DNA of 64,000 bases from Mucilaginibacter sp. KACC 22063 (GTDB lineage Bacteria; Bacteroidota; Bacteroidia; Sphingobacteriales; Sphingobacteriaceae): positions 1,178,001 through 1,242,000 of the forward strand of contig NZ_CP117877.1 in the NCBI RefSeq assembly GCF_028736115.1. The letters are read 5' to 3'. The translations under genes and the position numbers were made by a program. Numbering within the stretch: the first letter of the stretch is position 1; each line of letters begins with the position of its first letter. Below are positions 43,601 to 52,301 of this stretch, piece after piece. The notes beneath the pieces are model-generated. The model worked only from the letters and a program-made list of their open reading frames with translations. It made no database searches and was not told the DNA's origin.

Positions 43601-44203
43601 ATGAGCCGATTTGAACCGCACACAGACGAATATATAGAGAAGGCCGCCGATTTTGCCAAGCCTTTACTTGCTCACATTCGCGAACTTGTACATAAGGCAT
43701 GCCCCGAGATTGAAGAAAAAATGAAATGGGGGCACGTGCATTTTGATTATAAAGGACCAGTATGCTACATGGCTGCGTTTAAACAGCACTGCAATTTCGG
43801 GTTCTGGAAAACCAGCCTGATGCCCGACCCCGCATCGTTATTTAAAGGGAGTGAGGAAGAAAGCAAGCTAAACGGTTTAAAAACTATTGCCGATCTGCCA
43901 CCCGATGATGTGATGATTGAATATATCAGCAATGCCATTCTGCTGAATGAGCAGGGTAAAAAAGTAGTTAAGGCTAAACCTAAAGCTGAAAATGCAGAGA
44001 TAGAAACGCCGGATTATTTTAAGGCTGCTTTAAACAAAAATGCGAATGCTCAGAAACATTTCGATGCTTTTTCTAATAGTAAACGCAAGGAATATATACA
44101 GTGGCTGGAAGAAGCCAAGACAGAAGCTACCCGGCATAAACGTTTAGATACCGCTATGGAATGGATAGCCGAAGGCAAAAGCAGAAACTGGAAATATCAG
44201 TAA
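43601..44203 (+). CDS. YdeI/OmdA-like protein with DUF1801 domain
   Basis: 200 residues. The N-terminal half is a DUF1801-type alpha-beta domain (HTDEYIEKAADFAKPLLAHIRELVHKACPEIEEKMKWG, then CNFGFWKTSLM). The C-terminal half (about 135-200) is the OmdA/YdeI helical domain with HFDAFSNSKRKEYIQWLEEAKTEATRHKRLDTAMEWI. No catalytic function is known for the family. It has its own terminator and looks monocistronic. Confidence 0.82.
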   Translation: MSRFEPHTDEYIEKAADFAKPLLAHIRELVHKACPEIEEKMKWGHVHFDYKGPVCYMAAFKQHCNFGFWKTSLMPDPASLFKGSEEESKLNGLKTIADLPPDDVMIEYISNAILLNEQGKKVVKAKPKAENAEIETPDYFKAALNKNANAQKHFDAFSNSKRKEYIQWLEEAKTEATRHKRLDTAMEWIAEGKSRNWKYQ

Positions 44204-44205
44204 TG

Positions 44206-44233
44206 AAAAAGGCCCTTATTTAAGGGCCTTTTT
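44206..44233. terminator. bidirectional terminator
   Basis: AAAAAGGCCCTT/AAGGGCCTTTTT with an ATTT loop, symmetrical, so it can end both the YdeI-like gene and the convergent manA. Confidence 0.9.
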
Positions 44234-44238
44234 GGATA

Positions 44239-45219
44239 TTATTCGATATAACTTTCAAGGATTTTAAATCCGCCTTCGGTAACCAGTTCTACATGGTTAA
44301 TATTTTTTGGCAGCAGGATGCAATCACCCATTTTAACCTCGTAATGCTCGTTGCCATATTTTAGCTGGTAAGCGCCTGCAATACAAACGTGAATTACAAA
44401 CGAATCAAGCTTGCTGTAATCTCTTGACGTATTTTCTGTAAAGTCAAGTACGTTGGTTGTGAAGTAAGGACAGCTTACCAAATGCACCGCTTCGTTCTGC
44501 TTTGCAGTGTATTGGGTTTTGTAATGGTCGTAATGTTTATAGTCGATGGCAGCTAAAGCCTCTTCAGTATGCAGTTCGCGTTTGTTGCCTTTGTCGTCAA
44601 CACGGTCAAAGTCATAAATACGGTACGTAATATCTGATGTTTGCTGAATTTCGGCAATCAGTAAACCTTTACCAATGGTATGCACACGGCCGGCAGGTAA
44701 AAAGAAAACATCGTCGGCTTTTACATCCTCGCAGTTAAGGATGTCCATAATATGGCCGCTGTTCAGTTTTTCTAAGTAGATGTCCTGGTTAAGTTCCTGG
44801 TTAAAGCCAGAGATTAGAGTCGAACCCGGATCAGCTTCGATCACATACCACATTTCAGTTTTACCAAACGAGTTATGGCGTTTTTTAGCCAGCTCATCAT
44901 TAGGGTGCACCTGGATAGAAAGATCATCATTGGCATCAATAAATTTAACCAGTAACGGGAAGGTGTTGCCAAAATGCTCATAAACTTTTTTGCCTACCAG
45001 TTCCTCTTTATACTGCTCCAGCAGGTCGGCTAAAGACTGGCCTTCCAGCTCGCCATTGGCAATTACAGAAACGTCAGACTTAACGCCTGATATTTCCCAG
45101 GTTTCGCCGCAGTTTGGCAGATCGCCAAAATCTTTATGCAGGTAAGTTTTTATTTTTTGGCCACCCCATATCTTGTCTTTATAGATGGTTTTAAACTTTA
45201 ATGGATACAATGTTTGCAT
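44239..45219 (-). CDS. manA: mannose-6-phosphate isomerase, class I
   Basis: 326 residues from the ATG at 45219; an upstream in-frame ATG would add 20 hydrophobic residues not typical for the family. It interconverts mannose-6-phosphate and fructose-6-phosphate. The metal-binding core is visible as FPLLVKFIDANDDLSIQVHPND (H in QVHPND) with KTEMWYVIEADPGSTLI, and FFLPAGRVHTIGKGLLIAEIQQTSDITYRIYDF. The enzyme could feed mannose from the GH92 locus into glycolysis, which is an inference as it is 35 kb away. Confidence 0.93.
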   Translation of the reverse strand: MQTLYPLKFKTIYKDKIWGGQKIKTYLHKDFGDLPNCGETWEISGVKSDVSVIANGELEGQSLADLLEQYKEELVGKKVYEHFGNTFPLLVKFIDANDDLSIQVHPNDELAKKRHNSFGKTEMWYVIEADPGSTLISGFNQELNQDIYLEKLNSGHIMDILNCEDVKADDVFFLPAGRVHTIGKGLLIAEIQQTSDITYRIYDFDRVDDKGNKRELHTEEALAAIDYKHYDHYKTQYTAKQNEAVHLVSCPYFTTNVLDFTENTSRDYSKLDSFVIHVCIAGAYQLKYGNEHYEVKMGDCILLPKNINHVELVTEGGFKILESYIE

Positions 45220-45242
45220 GTGTGTGTCATTAATGATCGAGG

Positions 45243-45250
45243 CAAATATA
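45243..45250 (-). promoter_or_regulatory. -7 element, manA
   Basis: CAAATATA on the plus strand reads TATATTTG on the minus strand, a TAnnTTTG match 24 bases from the manA ATG. It also lies within the longer open frame, supporting the shorter start. No TTG at -33. Confidence 0.4.
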
Positions 45251-45372
45251 ACTAATAAGGTAATTGGCAGTTTGTCCAAGTTTGTATCGACTTAATAAAT
45301 AAACCTATTTTAATACAGAGTTACCTGAACCTCGTGATAAAATAATATTTTAGAAGATCTAATCTAACTACA

Positions 45373-46412
45373 ATGCAGGAAGACCTAAATCACAATCCGG
45401 AGCAGACAGATGAAGCAGAGAAGTGTATTAATTGTGGCAATACAGAAATTCTAAAAGGCTATAGAAATAATCTTTGTTCAGAATGCCGCGAAAAAATGAT
45501 TAATTATCCAATACCATTATGGGTTAAGCTTTTTGGTCTTGGAATATTAGTGGTGATGTTAATATCAATTATATGGCTTCCTGGGAACTTTAAGGCTGCA
45601 CTAGCATTTTCAAAAGCTGAAAAAGCTAAAAACAACCATTTTTATTTAACGGCTCAGCGTGAACTTGAAATTGCCAGAAAAAGGTTCCAAATTCTGTGGA
45701 TGTTCTTGCGGATGAATTGATAGCGGCTTATTATAACAATGATCTTGAGACTGTGGCAAAGGCAGGCGATTTGCTAGCAGGAAAGGACTTTGAAGATAGT
45801 ATTAAACTTGGACGTATCAACAAAATACTTGTGGAGATGAGAAATTTTTATCCATCAGACACTTTTAAAAATACTTTTGATAAATATAAAAACCAACCCG
45901 TAAACGATACGATTTACAGTCACTATGTTAAAACCCATGCGGAAGATGGTTACGCAAAATGGTTTTTAGCAAATGTTTACATAAGAAAAGAAGATTACTC
46001 TAAAGCAGATGATTTGTTGTCAGACTTGTTGTTAAATGATCCGGAACTGTTGGCTGCGCTTAATGATAAGATAATGGTGAAGCGCGAGTTAAATCAACCG
46101 GATTCATCATTATACTATGCGGATAAACTACTCAGTATTAATAAGGAATCCTTATACGGACTTTCTTCAAAAGCACGTACGCTGCTTAAGATAAAGAAAA
46201 ATAAGCAAGGGCTTGAGCTTGCTTTAAAATGTTTTAATCTTGAAAAGAACTTTCCATATAATCAGGCAACTTTAGCATTGGCCTATCATTATAATAAGTA
46301 TTATAAACAGCGCGACGAATTACTTAACAGAATTAACATAGATAGTACTACTGCTGCTTACATGCAATATGCACGTGATGTGATTTCAAATAAAGTTAAA
46401 TTTCAAAACTAA
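45373..46412 (+). pseudogene. zinc-ribbon/TPR membrane protein, apparently frameshifted
   Basis: Two overlapping frames (45373-45720 and 45696-46412) look like one gene. The first gives a zinc-ribbon (C18-x2-C21, C35-x2-C38), a transmembrane helix about 48-70 and the start of a helical region, then stops. In the third frame the helical text continues (KKVPNSVDVLADELIAAYY). One extra A in the A5 run at 45678-45682 would join them into about 346 residues. The second part has TPR-like helices. It may be a sequencing error, a phase-variable gene or a real pseudogene. An HExxH membrane protein follows seven bases later. Confidence 0.6.
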
Positions 46413-46419
46413 GCCTTAT

Positions 46420-46953
46420 ATGTTTTTTGTTCCCGGCATTTTAATAACAATTGTCACTTTTCCAGGCGTTATTGTACATGAACTGGCGCACCAACTATTT
46501 TGCAGATGGTTCAAAGTTCCGGTATTTAAAGTTGTTTATTTTCAGATGGCTAACCCAGCCGGATATGTTTTACATGAGCCGGTAAATAATAAATTGCAAT
46601 CGATAATGATTAGTATCGGGCCATTCTTTTTAAATACTATTCTCGGAGCACTTATCGCATTTCCTGCCGCTATTCCTGTTTTTAAATTTGATAATGGTAA
46701 CATAGCAGATTACCTTTTAATTTACTTAGGAGTTTCTATCGCTATGCATGCATTTCCGAGTAGGGGGGATGCTCAGTCTTTGTGGCAGTCTTTAAAAGAG
46801 CCTGACACTTCTTTAATTGCAAAAATTTTAGGATACCCGGTTATTGGTTTAATCTATGTGGGTGCCATAGGCAGCTTTTTTTGGCTTGATTTTGCTTACG
46901 GTATAGCAATAGCTGTTGGACTACCTACTTTACTGATTAGTCTGTTAGGCTAA
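46420..46953 (+). CDS. membrane zinc metalloprotease-like protein
   Basis: 177 residues with four or so hydrophobic segments. The first ends in VIVHELAHQLFCRW, an HExxH zinc-binding motif as in M50-like or DUF3267-type membrane metallopeptidases. A possible third ligand is in the GDAQSLWQSL segment. The LDG-type motif of site-2 proteases is not present, so it is a distant relative. It follows the frameshifted zinc-ribbon/TPR gene by seven bases, suggesting a shared operon. Confidence 0.7.
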   Translation: MFFVPGILITIVTFPGVIVHELAHQLFCRWFKVPVFKVVYFQMANPAGYVLHEPVNNKLQSIMISIGPFFLNTILGALIAFPAAIPVFKFDNGNIADYLLIYLGVSIAMHAFPSRGDAQSLWQSLKEPDTSLIAKILGYPVIGLIYVGAIGSFFWLDFAYGIAIAVGLPTLLISLLG

Positions 46954-46958
46954 AACAG

Positions 46959-46988
46959 CAAAGCCTGCTTAATGTTAAGCAGGCTTTG
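46959..46988. terminator. strong hairpin between convergent genes
   Basis: CAAAGCCTGCTTAA/TTAAGCAGGCTTTG is a 14-bp perfect inverted repeat with a TG centre (in practice a 12-bp stem with an AATGTT loop). The T run is poor on the plus strand and modest on the minus strand. It likely serves the metalloprotease gene and the convergent lipoprotein gene. Confidence 0.65.
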
Positions 46989-47007
46989 GGAGATATTCTT
47001 TAGCTAA

Positions 47008-47478
47008 TTATTTTACTATTACAAATCTGCCGGTGCTCAATGTATCGGTGTATGATTTGCCATTATACTTAAATACAATAAGCTTTTGATAAGATGAACA
47101 TTTATTATATATAGTTTGGGTTTTGGTGTACACCGTATCCTGATCAGTGGTTGTCAAGCTGAAAATAGTAGAATGTTCGCCACTGGGGTAGTATATTATT
47201 AACAGGTGTTTCCCCGGATATTTAAAGATATTCAATTTGTTGTTATTAAGTTGGATAACCGTCAGGCTATCATAGTGGTTTGGCGTAGCTATGTCAAATA
47301 GGTCGCGGTTTTTGCTGTCTACTAATTGCAGGGCTATAACGGGTACTGCCATAGATGTGGCTGCAACAGATGTAGCAGGAACTACAGCGCACCCTTTTTC
47401 GTCTTTACGGCAACCAGAAAATATAACACATGCGAGGCAAACTGCCGTTAAAAAGTGAATAGGTTTAAATTTTTTCAT
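47008..47478 (-). CDS. small lipoprotein of unknown function
   Basis: 156 residues with a lipoprotein signal ending at IFSGCRKD. The remainder is beta-rich with YPSGEHSTIFSLTTTDQDTVYT and a C-terminal GKSYTDTLSTGRFVIVK. No family is recognised. The icd terminator lies between its start and icd, so it is transcribed separately. Confidence 0.65.
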   Translation of the reverse strand: MKKFKPIHFLTAVCLACVIFSGCRKDEKGCAVVPATSVAATSMAVPVIALQLVDSKNRDLFDIATPNHYDSLTVIQLNNNKLNIFKYPGKHLLIIYYPSGEHSTIFSLTTTDQDTVYTKTQTIYNKCSSYQKLIVFKYNGKSYTDTLSTGRFVIVK

Positions 47479-47531
47479 ATGACTGTTTTTAATATTTACG
47501 CAGGCAAGTAAAACATTGATACAGTGTAAAT

Positions 47532-47568
47532 AAAAAAATCCCGGCAGGCATTGCCTGTCGGGATTTTT
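47532..47568 (-). terminator. terminator of icd
   Basis: A 16-bp stem AAAAATCCCGGCAGGC/GCCTGTCGGGATTTTT (one G-T pair) with an ATT loop and T residues on either side, placed just past the icd stop on the minus strand. Confidence 0.85.
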
Positions 47569-47588
47569 AATAGTAGTTGGCTGATTGC

Positions 47589-48818
47589 TTACTTACCTAA
47601 TTTAGCTTTCAGGTTTTCGTCAATGGCTTCTAAAAATTCTTCTGTATATAGGTAATCGGTACCATGCTCAACTTTAGCTTTAATGCTGATTGCTAAGTCT
47701 TTGGTCATTTTACCGCTCTCTACAGTTTCAATACATACCTGCTCTAATTTATGGCAGAAATCGATCAGTTCCTGGTTGCCGTCCAATTTACCGCGGAACT
47801 CTAAACCACGGGTCCATGCAAAAATAGATGCAATTGGGTTGGTTGAAGTTTTGCGGCCAGCCTGGTACTCGCGGTAGTGGCGGGTAACTGTACCGTGTGC
47901 AGCTTCAGCTTCCATTACAGTACCATCCGGAGTTACCAGGGTAGAGGTCATTAAGCCTAATGAACCGAAACCTTGTGCAACAGTGTCAGACTGTACGTCG
48001 CCGTCATAGTTTTTACAAGCCCAAACAAAGTTGCCATTCCATTTAAGGGCAGAGGCAACCATGTCATCGATAAGGCGGTGTTCGTAAACAAGGCCTTTTG
48101 CTTCAAACTGTGATTTGTAATCAGCCTGGTAGATTTCTTCAAAAATATCTTTAAAACGGCCATCGTATTTTTTAAGAATGGTGTTTTTAGTTGATAGATA
48201 TAAAGGCCAGCCTTTCATTAAAGCCTGGTTGAAACAAGCATGAGCAAAACCACGGATAGATTCGTCGGTATTGTACATGGCTAAAGCAACGCCATCACCT
48301 TTGAAGTTATACACCTCAAATGATTGTGCTTCGCCACCATCTTCAGGGGTGAAGGTTACTGTTAATTTACCTTTGCCTTTGGTTACAAAGTCGGTAGCAC
48401 GGTACTGGTCGCCAAAAGCGTGACGGCCAATACAGATCGGAGCTGTCCAGTTAGGCACCAGGCGCGGAACGTTTGACATTACGATAGGCTCGCGGAATAC
48501 AGTACCATCCAGAATGTTACGGATTGTACCATTTGGCGATTTCCACATTTGTTTCAAACCAAACTCTTCTACACGGGCTTCGTCAGGTGTAATGGTAGCA
48601 CATTTGATACCTACGCCATATTGTTTAATCGCGTTAGCAGCATCAATAGTAACTTGGTCGTTGGTTTCGTCGCGGTATTCAATACCTAGGTCGTAATATT
48701 TTATATCCAGATCAAGATAAGGTAATATCAGCTTATCTTTAATAAACTTCCAGATAATGCGGGTCATTTCATCCCCATCCAGTTCAACCACCGGATTTTC
48801 TACTTTAATTTTTGACAT
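47589..48818 (-). CDS. icd: NADP-dependent isocitrate dehydrogenase
   Basis: 409 residues, of the homodimeric eukaryotic-like class. It converts isocitrate to 2-oxoglutarate in the TCA cycle. Family blocks: [89 protein letters not shown] and [31 protein letters not shown]. The Ser of KSPNGT and the downstream R residues bind isocitrate, and the metal Asp residues lie in YDGD. Monocistronic with its own promoter and terminator. Confidence 0.97.
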   Translation of the reverse strand: MSKIKVENPVVELDGDEMTRIIWKFIKDKLILPYLDLDIKYYDLGIEYRDETNDQVTIDAANAIKQYGVGIKCATITPDEARVEEFGLKQMWKSPNGTIRNILDGTVFREPIVMSNVPRLVPNWTAPICIGRHAFGDQYRATDFVTKGKGKLTVTFTPEDGGEAQSFEVYNFKGDGVALAMYNTDESIRGFAHACFNQALMKGWPLYLSTKNTILKKYDGRFKDIFEEIYQADYKSQFEAKGLVYEHRLIDDMVASALKWNGNFVWACKNYDGDVQSDTVAQGFGSLGLMTSTLVTPDGTVMEAEAAHGTVTRHYREYQAGRKTSTNPIASIFAWTRGLEFRGKLDGNQELIDFCHKLEQVCIETVESGKMTKDLAISIKAKVEHGTDYLYTEEFLEAIDENLKAKLGK

Positions 48819-48844
48819 CTCTGATACTTTTCGGTTAGTGGGCT

Positions 48845-48852
48845 CAAATATA
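48845..48852 (-). promoter_or_regulatory. -7 element, icd
   Basis: CAAATATA on the plus strand is TATATTTG on the minus strand, 27 bases from the icd start. TTG-like -33 candidates lie at off-consensus distances. Confidence 0.4.
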
Positions 48853-48921
48853 TAAAAATGAGATATACAAATTAGTCAAATCAAAAAAGTGACAAAGGGA
48901 ATTGTGAGCTCCGTTGCACAC

Positions 48922-49314
48922 CTATACCGTAGGTTTCGCAGCGAATATCGGTGTATAGTATTTAAGGTAACCGAAGCCCAAAAACAGGTTAAGCACCAAT
49001 ACACCTACACCCATTGGCACACCTGCAGGGGCTAAAATGGTATGGAACAAAAATATGTTCAACGAAATAGGGAAAAGGATCAGGATAAAAAATGCCGTGT
49101 AGCGATTAAGTAATAAAAATAATCCGCCTAAAATTTCAATTACTTTCATGTACTGGAAAAAGTAACCCGAGCCATACAGGCCACCCTGGAATGCTGTGGC
49201 TTTCTCCGTCATGGCAGGTACCTGCATCGGGATAAAGTGGAAGAAAAAGTTAAGGCCGAACACCAGGTAAATAAGCCCAAGCAAAATGCGGGCTACTAAA
49301 ACTGCAATTTTCAT
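48922..49314 (-). CDS. DoxX-family membrane protein
   Basis: 130 residues, four transmembrane helices with the family signature VARILLGLIYLVFGLNFFFHF at the start and YFFQYMKVIEILGGLFLLLNRYTAF in the second helix. DoxX proteins are linked to quinone or redox functions in some species, but no activity can be assigned. A second, diverged member is encoded at 54358-54732. Confidence 0.8.
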   Translation of the reverse strand: MKIAVLVARILLGLIYLVFGLNFFFHFIPMQVPAMTEKATAFQGGLYGSGYFFQYMKVIEILGGLFLLLNRYTAFFILILFPISLNIFLFHTILAPAGVPMGVGVLVLNLFLGFGYLKYYTPIFAAKPTV

Positions 49315-49438
49315 AGCTGTTAGGTTTAATTATAAATATATGTTTAAACACTAACTTAACAATAAAAGCTAATAAATCAAGCGATTATGTAAATATTTTC
49401 AGAAGTATAGCTGCACTGCCTTTACCGCCGATATTCTT

Positions 49439-49446
49439 TATCTTTG
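49439..49446 (+). promoter_or_regulatory. -7 element, ispG
   Basis: TATCTTTG matches TAnnTTTG, 20 bases before the ispG ATG. A -33 TTG is not present; a TTTA sits at about that distance. Confidence 0.45.
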
Positions 49447-49465
49447 CTGCAAAGATTTTGTGTTT

Positions 49466-51568
49466 ATGAACGCTGATGCTGCTAAAATACTTCCGGGACG
49501 TTATTGCAACTCATTAACCGACTACTCGCGCTTTGTTACGCGCGAAGTTCAGATTGGAGATGTGCCTTTGGGCGGTAATAACCCCATACGTATACAAAGC
49601 ATGACTACTACCGACACCATGGATACCATTGGTACGGTTGAGCAGAGCATCCGCATGATTGAGGCTGGCTGCGAGTACATACGTATTACAGCGCCAAGCA
49701 TTAAAGAAGCACAAAACCTGGCTAACATTAAAGCAGAGCTGCGTAAACGCGGTTACCCTACGCCGCTTGTAGCTGATATCCACTTTACACCCAATGCTGC
49801 CGAAGTTGCTGCACGTATTGTAGAAAAAGTGCGTGTTAACCCAGGTAATTACGCTGATAAAAAGAAGTTCGACCTGCTGGAGTACACCGACCTGGAGTAT
49901 ATGGCAGAGTTGGAGCGTATCAATCAGAAGTTTACACCTCTTGTAAAGATTTGTAAAGAATATGGTACTGCTATGCGTATTGGTACTAATCATGGGTCGC
50001 TGAGCGACAGGATCATGAGCCGTTACGGCGATACGCCGCAGGGCATGGTGGAGTCGGCGATGGAATTTATCCGTATGTGCGAAGCCCTGAATTACCACAA
50101 CCTGGTTATCTCTATGAAATCGAGCAACCCGCAGGTAATGGTACAAGCTTACCGCTTGCTGGTTGAAACAATGGTTGCCGAAGGTATGAACTATCCTTTA
50201 CACTTAGGGGTTACCGAAGCTGGTGATGGCGAAGACGGCCGCATTAAATCTGCCGTGGGTATTGGTACCTTGCTTGAGGACGGGCTTGGCGATACTGTAC
50301 GTGTATCACTAACCGAAGAGCCGGAAGCTGAAGCACCGGTAGCAATCGCACTGGTAAACCGCTATTCTTTGCGAGCCATTCAGAATCAGGAATCAGGAAT
50401 CAGGAATCAGGATATTAATCTGGCCACAGACAACACATCTCAGCCCACAGATTATAATCCTTACGAATACAAAAAGCGCGAAACATACGAGGCCAATGCA
50501 TTTATAGGCGGGCACATGGTGCCGCGTGTAGTGGTTGATCTTTCAAAAGAAAATCTGAAAGATCCGGCTATATTAGCAGCGGCTGGTTATCTGTACTCGC
50601 CGGTACTGGATAAATATAACATGGCCGATCAGTCGGTTGATTTTGTTTACCTGGCCGATCAGTTGCCATCATTTACTTTTCCGGGTAACTTAAAACAACT
50701 GTATAATTACAGCACCTGGAAAACGCTTAAAAATAAAACACTTTGCCATCCGGTATTTACACTTGAAGAGTATGTAAATGCGGATGACCGTACATCGGCG
50801 CTAAACCTTGTACGAATTACTCATGCAGATTTAGATGGCGAGCTATTCGGGCAATTGCCATTAGATAAATCATTAGTGTTTGTTTTAGAAACTAACGAGG
50901 CACATGGCATGGCCGATCAGCGCAGCTTTTTCTTTAAGATGCAGGAGTTTGGCTTAGATGTGCCGGTGATTATTAAGAGAAACTACACTTTTGAGAATCA
51001 AGAATCAAGAATCAAGAATCAGGACTTGAACATTGGACCTCATTCCTCTCACTTCGGTACTCAGTCAACAGGCAATCCGCAACAGTCAACCGACCTCACC
51101 CAACTGACCACCGAACTTCAGCTTTTTGCTGCTACAGATATGGGGGCTTTATTGGTTGATGGTTTCGGCGATGGTATTTGGATAGATGCACCACAGCTGC
51201 CTGCTAATATTATTACTTCTACAGCATTCGGCATATTGCAGGCCACACGTTCAAGAATTTCTAAAACTGAGTATATCTCTTGCCCAAGCTGTGGTCGTAC
51301 CTTGTTCGACTTGCAGGAAACCACACAAATGATCCGCAGCCGTACCAGCCACCTTAAGGGTTTGAAGATCGGTATTATGGGCTGTATCGTTAACGGCCCC
51401 GGCGAAATGGCGGATGCTGATTACGGATACGTAGGTGCCGGCCCTGGTAAGATTACGCTTTATCGCGGCAAGGAAGTAGTAAAGAAAAACGTGAACACGG
51501 CTATAGCAGTAGACGAGCTCATCAGCATCATCCGCGAAGATGGTAACTGGGTTGAGCCCGCTATCTAA
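49466..51568 (+). CDS. ispG: (E)-4-hydroxy-3-methylbut-2-enyl-diphosphate synthase, large form
   Basis: 700 residues from the ATG at 49466. It catalyses the penultimate step of the MEP isoprenoid pathway, converting MEcPP to HMBPP with a [4Fe-4S] cluster. The N-terminal TIM barrel (about 1-300) has IRIQSMTTTDTMDT, YIRITAPSIKEAQNL, MRIGTNHGSLSDRIM and HLGVTEAGDGEDGRIKSAVGIG. An insertion domain A-star (about 325-505) is characteristic of plant, chlamydial and Bacteroidota IspG. The C-terminal cluster domain has CPSC (C606, C609), C640 in GIMGC, and E647 in NGPGE. Two 28-base heptamer arrays (50384-50411 and 50996-51023) lie in frame at or near both borders of the insertion domain. Confidence 0.95.
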   Translation: MNADAAKILPGRYCNSLTDYSRFVTREVQIGDVPLGGNNPIRIQSMTTTDTMDTIGTVEQSIRMIEAGCEYIRITAPSIKEAQNLANIKAELRKRGYPTPLVADIHFTPNAAEVAARIVEKVRVNPGNYADKKKFDLLEYTDLEYMAELERINQKFTPLVKICKEYGTAMRIGTNHGSLSDRIMSRYGDTPQGMVESAMEFIRMCEALNYHNLVISMKSSNPQVMVQAYRLLVETMVAEGMNYPLHLGVTEAGDGEDGRIKSAVGIGTLLEDGLGDTVRVSLTEEPEAEAPVAIALVNRYSLRAIQNQESGIRNQDINLATDNTSQPTDYNPYEYKKRETYEANAFIGGHMVPRVVVDLSKENLKDPAILAAAGYLYSPVLDKYNMADQSVDFVYLADQLPSFTFPGNLKQLYNYSTWKTLKNKTLCHPVFTLEEYVNADDRTSALNLVRITHADLDGELFGQLPLDKSLVFVLETNEAHGMADQRSFFFKMQEFGLDVPVIIKRNYTFENQESRIKNQDLNIGPHSSHFGTQSTGNPQQSTDLTQLTTELQLFAATDMGALLVDGFGDGIWIDAPQLPANIITSTAFGILQATRSRISKTEYISCPSCGRTLFDLQETTQMIRSRTSHLKGLKIGIMGCIVNGPGEMADADYGYVGAGPGKITLYRGKEVVKKNVNTAIAVDELISIIREDGNWVEPAI
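50384..50411 (+). repeat. four exact AATCAGG heptamers inside ispG
   Basis: Four perfect tandem copies of AATCAGG encode part of a Q/N/E/S-rich peptide (NQESGIRNQD) at about residue 307-316 of IspG, at the start of the insertion domain. Confidence 0.9.
50996..51023 (+). repeat. four AATCAAG/AATCAGG heptamers inside ispG
   Basis: Three copies of AATCAAG and one of AATCAGG encode NQESRIKNQD at about residues 511-520, after the insertion domain. The peptide is nearly the same as that of the first array. Confidence 0.9.
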
Positions 51569-51574
51569 AGTTTG

Positions 51575-52249
51575 TTATAAGTTAAAGCTAACTGGTACGG
51601 TATATTGCTGCTTAATAGGTTGGCCATTTTGGATGGCAGGTTTCCACTTAGGTGATGTCTTAAATACTCTAACAGCTTCTTTACTCGCTTCCGTATCACC
51701 AATGCCGCGCAAAACCTGAATGTTTGTTAGCGCTCCGTTTGGTTCAACCGTAAATTGAACAACCACTCTGCCTTTTGCCTTTCCCCTATAGTTCAAATGT
51801 TTGTATATGTAAGAGTTTAAACTATCAGGCCCTCCAGGAAACTCTGCAGAAATTGCATCGATACCGCCAAAAACAGTTTCTTTATTTGATATTGAATCTT
51901 TACGAGAAGAAGAAGACAAAGAATCCAGGTGCGTAATCTTTTTATGCTCTTGTGCAACAGATTTAACTGTAAATATTTCAAATCCTAAAAACAACATCGC
52001 CCCCGAAATCCATTTTCTCCACACAGGTAATTTTAGCGGTGCTGATGCTATCTGATCGCTACGATATTTACCACATATATAAGGGGTTTCCATCAGGATC
52101 TTTCTAAATTCGTCTGCCTTAGTGCCGGTAAAATCATAAACGGTTTTACTGCAATACTTACAAAAATAACCACCATCAACAACCGTCATTTTGTCCCTGT
52201 TTTGCTGGCAAGCAAACTTCAGATATACATTGTTAATCTCCCGTGACAT
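51575..52249 (-). CDS. TonB C-terminal domain protein with cysteine-rich N-terminus
   Basis: 224 residues. The N-terminus has a Cys-containing module (KFACQQNRDKMTVVDGGYFCKYCSKTVYDFT) of a type I recognise from other Bacteroidota proteins, then a transmembrane segment near residues 80-98 (WISGAMLFLGFEIFTV). The C-terminal TonB domain (about 140-224) shows EFPGGPDSLNSYIYKHLNYRG, VVQFTVEPNGALTNIQVLRGIG and KTSPKWKPAIQNGQPI. No Pro-rich spanning region is seen, so it is a short TonB-like protein, not a classical energiser. Confidence 0.8.
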   Translation of the reverse strand: MSREINNVYLKFACQQNRDKMTVVDGGYFCKYCSKTVYDFTGTKADEFRKILMETPYICGKYRSDQIASAPLKLPVWRKWISGAMLFLGFEIFTVKSVAQEHKKITHLDSLSSSSRKDSISNKETVFGGIDAISAEFPGGPDSLNSYIYKHLNYRGKAKGRVVVQFTVEPNGALTNIQVLRGIGDTEASKEAVRVFKTSPKWKPAIQNGQPIKQQYTVPVSFNL

Positions 52250-52301
52250 GGCTGTTTGTTATTTAAAGCAATTTACAAGATAACGCTTAAGCTATCAAGA
52301 T

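Noticed and set aside
45220..45279. Longer N-terminus for ManA
   Set aside because: The added 20 residues are hydrophobic and atypical, and the -7 element lies within them.
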